Positions 59,131 to 64,000 of a stretch of DNA of 64,000 bases are shown in pieces. Positions within the stretch are counted from its first letter, which is position 1; each line of letters starts with the position of its first letter. Below the pieces are notes generated by a model that was not told the origin of the DNA, did not search any database, and saw only the letters and a list, made by a program, of their open reading frames with translations. The stretch comes from Gnetum montanum (lineage: Eukaryota; Streptophyta; Gnetopsida; Gnetales; Gnetaceae). The position numbers and the translations under genes are program-made. The DNA lies in the NCBI GenBank assembly GCA_015680685.1, contig MNCI01007621.1:1489957-1553956 (forward strand), given 5' to 3'.

Positions 59131-61230
59131 TTGTGGTCACAACAAATCTATGGATTAGTAGATACAATGTGTAACATTGAATATTTAAATACCTTTTCTC
59201 ATTAGTTAGTTATGCTTGGCTATGGTTGGACCAGGGTAGATTGATTATTTTATTCTCATTTTATTACTTAATTTTTATTATAAGTTTTACTAGATCTCAT
59301 TGGAAGGGTTTAACTGTTGTAATTGTGTGTTTAAATGTTGATTTCTTAGTTAAACCTTTATGGGAGTTAAAAAAATGGCAAAAAAATTTCTATCAAAAAT
59401 GGCACATTTGTGGTTGTCATGACTAAGAGCTTACCTTCAAGAGCTATAGGGTTAAAGAACAGAGTGATTTGGATAAATTTTTAGGAAGTTATGGACTCTA
59501 AAAATTTGAAAAACTCCCATGGTGTTTATGAGAAAATGTGAAAATTTCTAATGGGGTTCGTGCTTATTTGTTGTATTTTTGCACTATGTTGATGGGGCTA
59601 CATATACAGGGCCTTATATATGCATGGGCTCTATCAAAAGGGTCCCATTTATGGGGTCCATAAATAAAATTTTTTATTTTAAATATTTCAAAAAATACAA
59701 AGAATTTTTAAATGAATTTGGGGTCCATGGAGTCCTAGAAAAGCCAAGAATATGATGAAATCATTGAAGAGGGTCTTTGAAAGCTCAAAAATTCAAAAAT
59801 TTGTTGGAGAATGTGTGAATTAAAGAAAATATGTAAAGGAGCACATGGTTAGATGTAGCAGATGCATGTACAAAATATTTTGATTGCAAGAATGCCTAAG
59901 GATAAGGTGCTTAATGAATCCAACCAAGAGATATGCAAGTGGATCCTTCACATAGTAGGCTCATGCCTTGTTTTCCCTTGCATAACCTTAACCTAAGGAG
60001 TCCATGGGTCCCATAGGTAATTAATGGTTGATGAAAGTTAAGGATAAAAACCTAGAAGATTCTACCAAATAATTCAAGTACATCAGATCAAGACATCGAA
60101 TAAGAACATGGACATCAACAATGAGGTGAGTTACAATTAGCATGGATAGATGATGGAGACGGTAGAATGGAATTCTAAATTGAGGTCATAATACGTTCCT
60201 TGTGGAGTTATGTTTAAATGACTTGAGAAGATCCATCCTTAGTCCAAACCAAAATCAGTTGCTTTCAGTGACTTCACATCACCACTTTAAGATCAATCCA
60301 CCCCCTCAAGATACAAGAGTGCTCCCATAGAACAACCATCATTTCTTAAGAAGAAGAAAAGAGAAGTAGGAAGTAAGAGAGGGCCTCAGTTAGAGGGGAA
60401 CTTTACACAAAGGTAACATGTCTTTTTAGTCCCATAACTAGTGCTTGTAGCCTATTTATTTGTCTAAGGGGTGTGCTCTAAATTCCCATAATTTTTTTTA
60501 TTTTTTATTTTGTTTTATTATTTTTTTTCTTTTTGGATGGGAACCAAGCCATGCAAAGACTTACACTCAACTTCCTATTATTTGTTGACACTAAATAGTA
60601 AGAAATCCATGAAAACACTCATGTACCCAAGTAAGTAGAAGAGTACAAAGAGTATTGAGTTCCCTTGAAGTCACACCTTGTGGAAACCTTTGAATACTTC
60701 CAAATTCTAGAAATTACAAAGGTCATATAGTTATTCAAAGTTTATTTAATGAAAGGGATCTCATACATCCAAAATAAGGAAAACCATAGAGTTTGTAGAT
60801 GGGTGGATGTCATGGACTCACTGCATGTTCCATGAAAAAGAAACCATGTCTTAGCCATTAGTACAAAAATTCAAAAATAGAAACCATACATTAGCAAATA
60901 AAACATTAAGCACAAACCACCATTAGCAATAGCTATAGTACCACTGTGTCCTATTGGCACAAAGCATGTTTTATTAACAAAAATTAGAAAATCATAAAAA
61001 AATAAAGTAAAATATATAAGAAAGTATAAAATATTCAAGAAAAATTTAAATGTACTAATGATGGTGTAAAACAAAAATGGTGTTAAATAAGAAAAATTTT
61101 TAAAATAAAAAATGTGTAAAATAAAAATAATAAAAAAACTAAGAAGCTACATATATGATTAGCATGGATGGCCATCTCCTCCATGACTAAGTTGGAAAAA
61201 GAAGAATTAAAAAATTGATCATGATTGTCC
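59131..61230 (-). other. B2 spacer between pol and ORF2
   Basis: No gene supported. AAGTGGATCC at 59936 and a T-rich tract at 60485-60535 correspond to the A2 spacer. The U3-like block at 59570-59690 lies near its left end. A/T-rich with many stops in all frames. Confidence 0.55.
59570..59690 (-). promoter_or_regulatory. Possible internal U3-like block ahead of B2 ORF2
   Basis: On minus, GACCCCATAAATGGGACCC, CATATATAAGGCCC and GTAGCCCCATCAACATAG (59580-59660) echo the U3 words of the B LTRs (CCCCATTGACAT, CCCCATCAACATAG). A TATA-like CATATATAAGG is included. It is about 450 bases before the ORF2 start, the same place as in A1 and A2. Weaker than the family-A case. Confidence 0.35.
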
Positions 61231-61239
61231 ATCCATTGA

Positions 61240-62610
61240 GGTATTTGTTGCACTCGCTTGCTTGGGATTGTGGAAAAGCTTTATCTATTGGATGTTGACC
61301 AACTACTTATTTCTTGGGCTTTTAGGTTTGTATATGATCATGGCTCCTAGAAGGAAAGGTTTCATCAATTATATAATGACTCTCCCACAATGTTTGGAAT
61401 TTGGTTTTTTGAGAAATATGTGTGAGGTTTTAATAGAAAACCTTAGCTCTTGGTTCAAATTTCTCTTTCTGTATCCTAAGGTCATGACATTGTTTGTTGA
61501 ATCTCTTGTGCACTTCATTCAAGGATAAGACCACTAATTGATTTTTGTCTAGTACATTTAAGTTGATGAATCTTTCTTTTTATGCTAGACTTAGGTTCAG
61601 GTCCAAGTCATAGGTTGTTAAGAGTGTATAGAGCTCAAATTAAATTGGGAATGTTGAAATTTTTCTGTACACTAGCTCATAGGGAGAGTAGCTAATAGGA
61701 AGTTTTCATGTTAAGTGGTAGGCCTAAAGGGCATCATTAAGTTTTGTACTCCAGTCTCTCCTATACTTATTAATAGTTCTTATTAGGATATGTGTGACAT
61801 CCTTGTTAGTCACCTCCACTTGACTATTGGCTTGGGGGTGATAGGGTATTATTAATTTATGTTTAACCCCCAATGTTGCATGAGTTTTCAAAAAGTTGCA
61901 CATGTAAAATGGGTTCCATTGTCAAAAATCAGTGCACTTGGCACCCCAAACCTATTCACAACATTTTGTTGTACAAATCAAGCAGTAGTGGATGATGCAT
62001 AGTCAGTGATGACTACTACTTCTACCCATTTGGTACAGTAGTCAATGGTGATGATTATATATGTCTTCTCATTGGACATGAATGTGATGGGACCCATGAA
62101 ATATATGTCCAATATTTCAAAGGGTTCTAATGGTTGAATCCATTATTGATGACCCTCCACATATGTGATCATTCTACCATCTCAGTGATAGTGTTAACAA
62201 GATTAGACAAATTGGTGGGCATCCCTAAAGATTATGGGCTAATAGTATCCTACCATCAGGATTTTTATAGCCATGTTTCTCCTAGCATAGTGGCCCCCAT
62301 AAGGACCCTCATGAGCATCTTGGAAAACACACAATTGATCTGCATCAGGTACACACCAGTGAACTAGGCCATCGATGCATACCTTGTGAAGGTGTTCATT
62401 GATTTCCATGAAGTGCTTAGCTTGATGAAGAAATTGTTGTTTCTTCCTCTAATCTAGATCTTGTGACATCTCTTGAGTGAGCAGATAAGTGAGGATGCCA
62501 TCATACCATTTTGGTTCTACAGGAATTTGTTCATTTATTACACTAGCAAAGAGAAGTTCATCAAGAGATAGATTAGATAGTGAACATTCCTCCTCTTTGT
62601 TATCCCATTG
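61240..62610 (-). pseudogene. B2 integrase
   Basis: Minus-strand integrase matching B1. Zinc-binding remnant near 62400 (HQAKHFMEINEHLHKVC), core with FMGPITFMSNEKTYIIITI (about 62040-62100) and IFDNGTHFT (about 61900-61930, better kept than in B1). NDALWAYHLT and SPYELVYRK lie at 61670-61740, then the C-terminal part to about 61240 (EVHKRFNKQCHDLRIQ). Broken by several stops. Confidence 0.82.
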
Positions 62611-62613
62611 CAA

Positions 62614-62790
62614 TTAAGGTAAGTGGTTAGCAACCACATTCTCAATCCCCTTTTGATCTATAATTTTGACATCAAATTCTTGCAAGATCACTAGCCATTG
62701 TATGACATGGGGGCTCATCGTTGGCTTGTTCATGAGGAAATGAATGGAACTATGGTCCATGTGCACAAATACTTTATATCGAAGCACATT
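62614..62790 (-). pseudogene. B2 RNase H, C-terminal end
   Basis: VLRYKVFVHMDHSSIHFLMN and VIQWLVILQEFDVKIIDQKG match the end of B1 RNase H. Similarity stops abruptly upstream (right) at about 62790, where the B1 counterpart continues with the YTTTKKEL segment. This marks the B2 breakpoint. Confidence 0.82.
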
Positions 62791-62799
62791 GTTGGCACA

Positions 62800-64000
62800 T
62801 TTTGGCCATTTCATGGAACAAGTAGACTTATTTGTAAATGGTGAGGTACAGAATACTAATGAACTGAAACTATTCAAGGAGGATTATGCTCTTTCTCATG
62901 AAGAATTCTGCAACAGTTAACTGACCATGAATCTAGATATTGTAGCTACATTTATAGGGAATTATCCATCTTGGTGTCATTAGTAGAAATTGCAGCAAAA
63001 ATTTTAAATGATTAATTTCTTGACTTAATCAAGAATCATAATATGGTGGTTCTCAAGTCGCTTCACTGGAATGTATCTATAGAAAGAGAAGACATAAAGG
63101 GTTCCTTGGAAAGTGTGATTGCATCAGCCTCTGGCATTCTGGAAGGGTTTGGAGGCCTAATATTCTTCTTTAGGATCAATGTATATTTTTGCACGGTATA
63201 TGTATTTCTACTCAAATATATTTGGATATGAGAACAAAGGGATAATTTCTCTCAAAGAAACCGGAAGTGTTAAAGCAGAACAAAAAGAAAGGAAAAAAAT
63301 TCTTTGAACTGGATTCGATTGCTTGGATGGTCCAATGCAACAAGGCACCTATGCTGCAACTACTATGCCTGTAAAATCGTTGGAAGTTTTTGTTGGAGAT
63401 TGCAGAATTAAGGCTGAAAAGAGTTGTAGCAGAATTCAAAAAAAAAATGATGCCGGCTATGTGGTTTTCTCTAAGAAAGTCCCTCAACTGTAGCATGGAG
63501 CCACAGGATGTTCATGATCTCAAGAAAGTTGCAGAGGCTAAGACGTACTACAATCATCGGTAGTAGGAGAATGAAAAAAACTATTAACTATGTTTAAAGA
63601 AGAAAGAAACGAAGAATCTGAAAGCACAGCGGCATGCAACAAAGCCGATTTATAAGAGAGATAAATGTTTGCACACTTTGCATTTCACATGAATTTGTGT
63701 ATAACTGTTAGGCTTTGATCTTTGAAGATAGAGAAAGTTGCAAGAATTAAAACACAAAGATGAAAGGCAGGGTTGTGCAGGTGCTCGCAAGTGTGCTTTT
63801 GCTTGCTAACTTTTGTATGTACTTTCTTAGCATTGTGCTTGCAGGCTAGGCACTCAAAAAGGCCTTGAAGTCCACCTTTCACATCCTTATTGTTGAGATC
63901 ACAGGACTTGTAGGACTTCCAATAACATTTACACCACTTGAAGTGTCCAAGGGGAACTAGGTTACAGTGTTCATTGTGATATTTGCGTTAATAGCCGGCT
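62800..64000. other. Unassigned sequence at right edge
   Basis: It does not match any element in the window and is less repetitive in appearance. Plus-strand open pieces include 63043-63231 (SLHWNVSIEREDIKGSLES) and frames around 63260-63560 (a segment with ELDSIAWMVQCNKAPMLQLL, later DVHDLKKVAEAKTYYNH). These read like degraded protein-coding text, possibly a host gene fragment or a coding region of another transposon. I do not recognise the family. Confidence 0.3.

Larger units (their letters stand above)
38573..62800 (-). mobile_element. Athila-like element B2, inverted sibling of B1, with ORF2
   Basis: Minus-strand element whose 3' LTR is at 38573-39503, polypurine tract at 39504-39515, ORF2 in three pieces (39660-40580, 48871-49371, 58358-59130), spacer 59131-61230, and integrase plus part of RNase H at 61240-62790. 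A2 and T are nested inside ORF2, and removing them with one duplication copy each restores continuous reading. The pol 5' half is missing: similarity stops at about 62790 in RNase H, by deletion or a further insertion. About 6.7 kb belongs to B2 itself. Confidence 0.8.

Noticed and set aside
1-64000. tRNA, rRNA or microRNA genes
   Set aside because: No cloverleaf with A/B box spacing, rRNA-like block or convincing hairpin precursor was seen; tRNA-like words are primer-binding sites.

Overview
The window is plant nuclear DNA made almost entirely of nested, decayed LTR retrotransposons. I see no intact host gene, rRNA, tRNA or bacterial-type feature. Plant origin rests on Athila-like and Tekay-like Ty3/gypsy elements, Ty1/copia elements, primer sites matching plant tRNA-Asp and initiator tRNA-Met, and low-GC spacers. 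The nesting depth suggests a large, repeat-rich seed-plant genome. The species cannot be read from the sequence. Scattered single Ns and a 115-base N run (50969-51083) next to a poly-C tract mark it as draft sequence.

Left block (1-25.7 kb). The oldest layers are a minus-strand copia pol fragment (23.87-25.72 kb) and a minus-strand Ty3/gypsy element, G1. G1's LTR, gag and protease are split over 13.8-11.97 kb and 3.29-2.76 kb. A copia element (423-2756, minus) lies in G1, and family-A element A0 (1-422, LTR only) lies in that copia. A complete family-A element, A1 (3290-11967, plus), splits G1 with target duplication GTTAT. A Tekay/Del-like gypsy element with 2.7-kb LTRs (13805-23751, plus) sits in what appears to be the G1 LTR.

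Middle block (25.7-38.6 kb). A poorly preserved minus-strand element, C, has spacer and gag remnants at 26.4-32.1 kb. Element B1 (32168-38572, plus) interrupts it. B1 is an Athila-like element with 5' LTR, gag, protease, RT, RNase H and integrase.

Right block (38.6-64 kb). B2, a sibling of B1 in the opposite orientation, sits directly against B1's integrase end. It runs from its 3' LTR at 38573 to an integrase/RNase H fragment at about 62.8 kb. B2 carries an extra ORF (ORF2) between pol and the 3' LTR. That ORF2 is broken twice: by family-A element A2 (40581-48870, minus, target duplication AGAGG) and by element T (49372-58357, plus, target duplication TAGAT). T is a gag-plus-protease element without reverse transcriptase. 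Past 62.8 kb the sequence is unassigned.

The most interesting system is family A. A1 and A2 have no pol but keep gag and a ~2.75-kb ORF2 encoding an unrecognised domain followed by a long coiled coil. The same ORF2 lies downstream of pol in autonomous-type B2. In A1 and A2, and probably B2, the spacer about 450-520 bases before ORF2 holds a second copy of that family's U3-type promoter. In family A this is a cluster of GATATC palindromes followed by a TATA box and a C-rich tract. This suggests a dedicated internal promoter for ORF2, copied from or co-evolving with the LTR.
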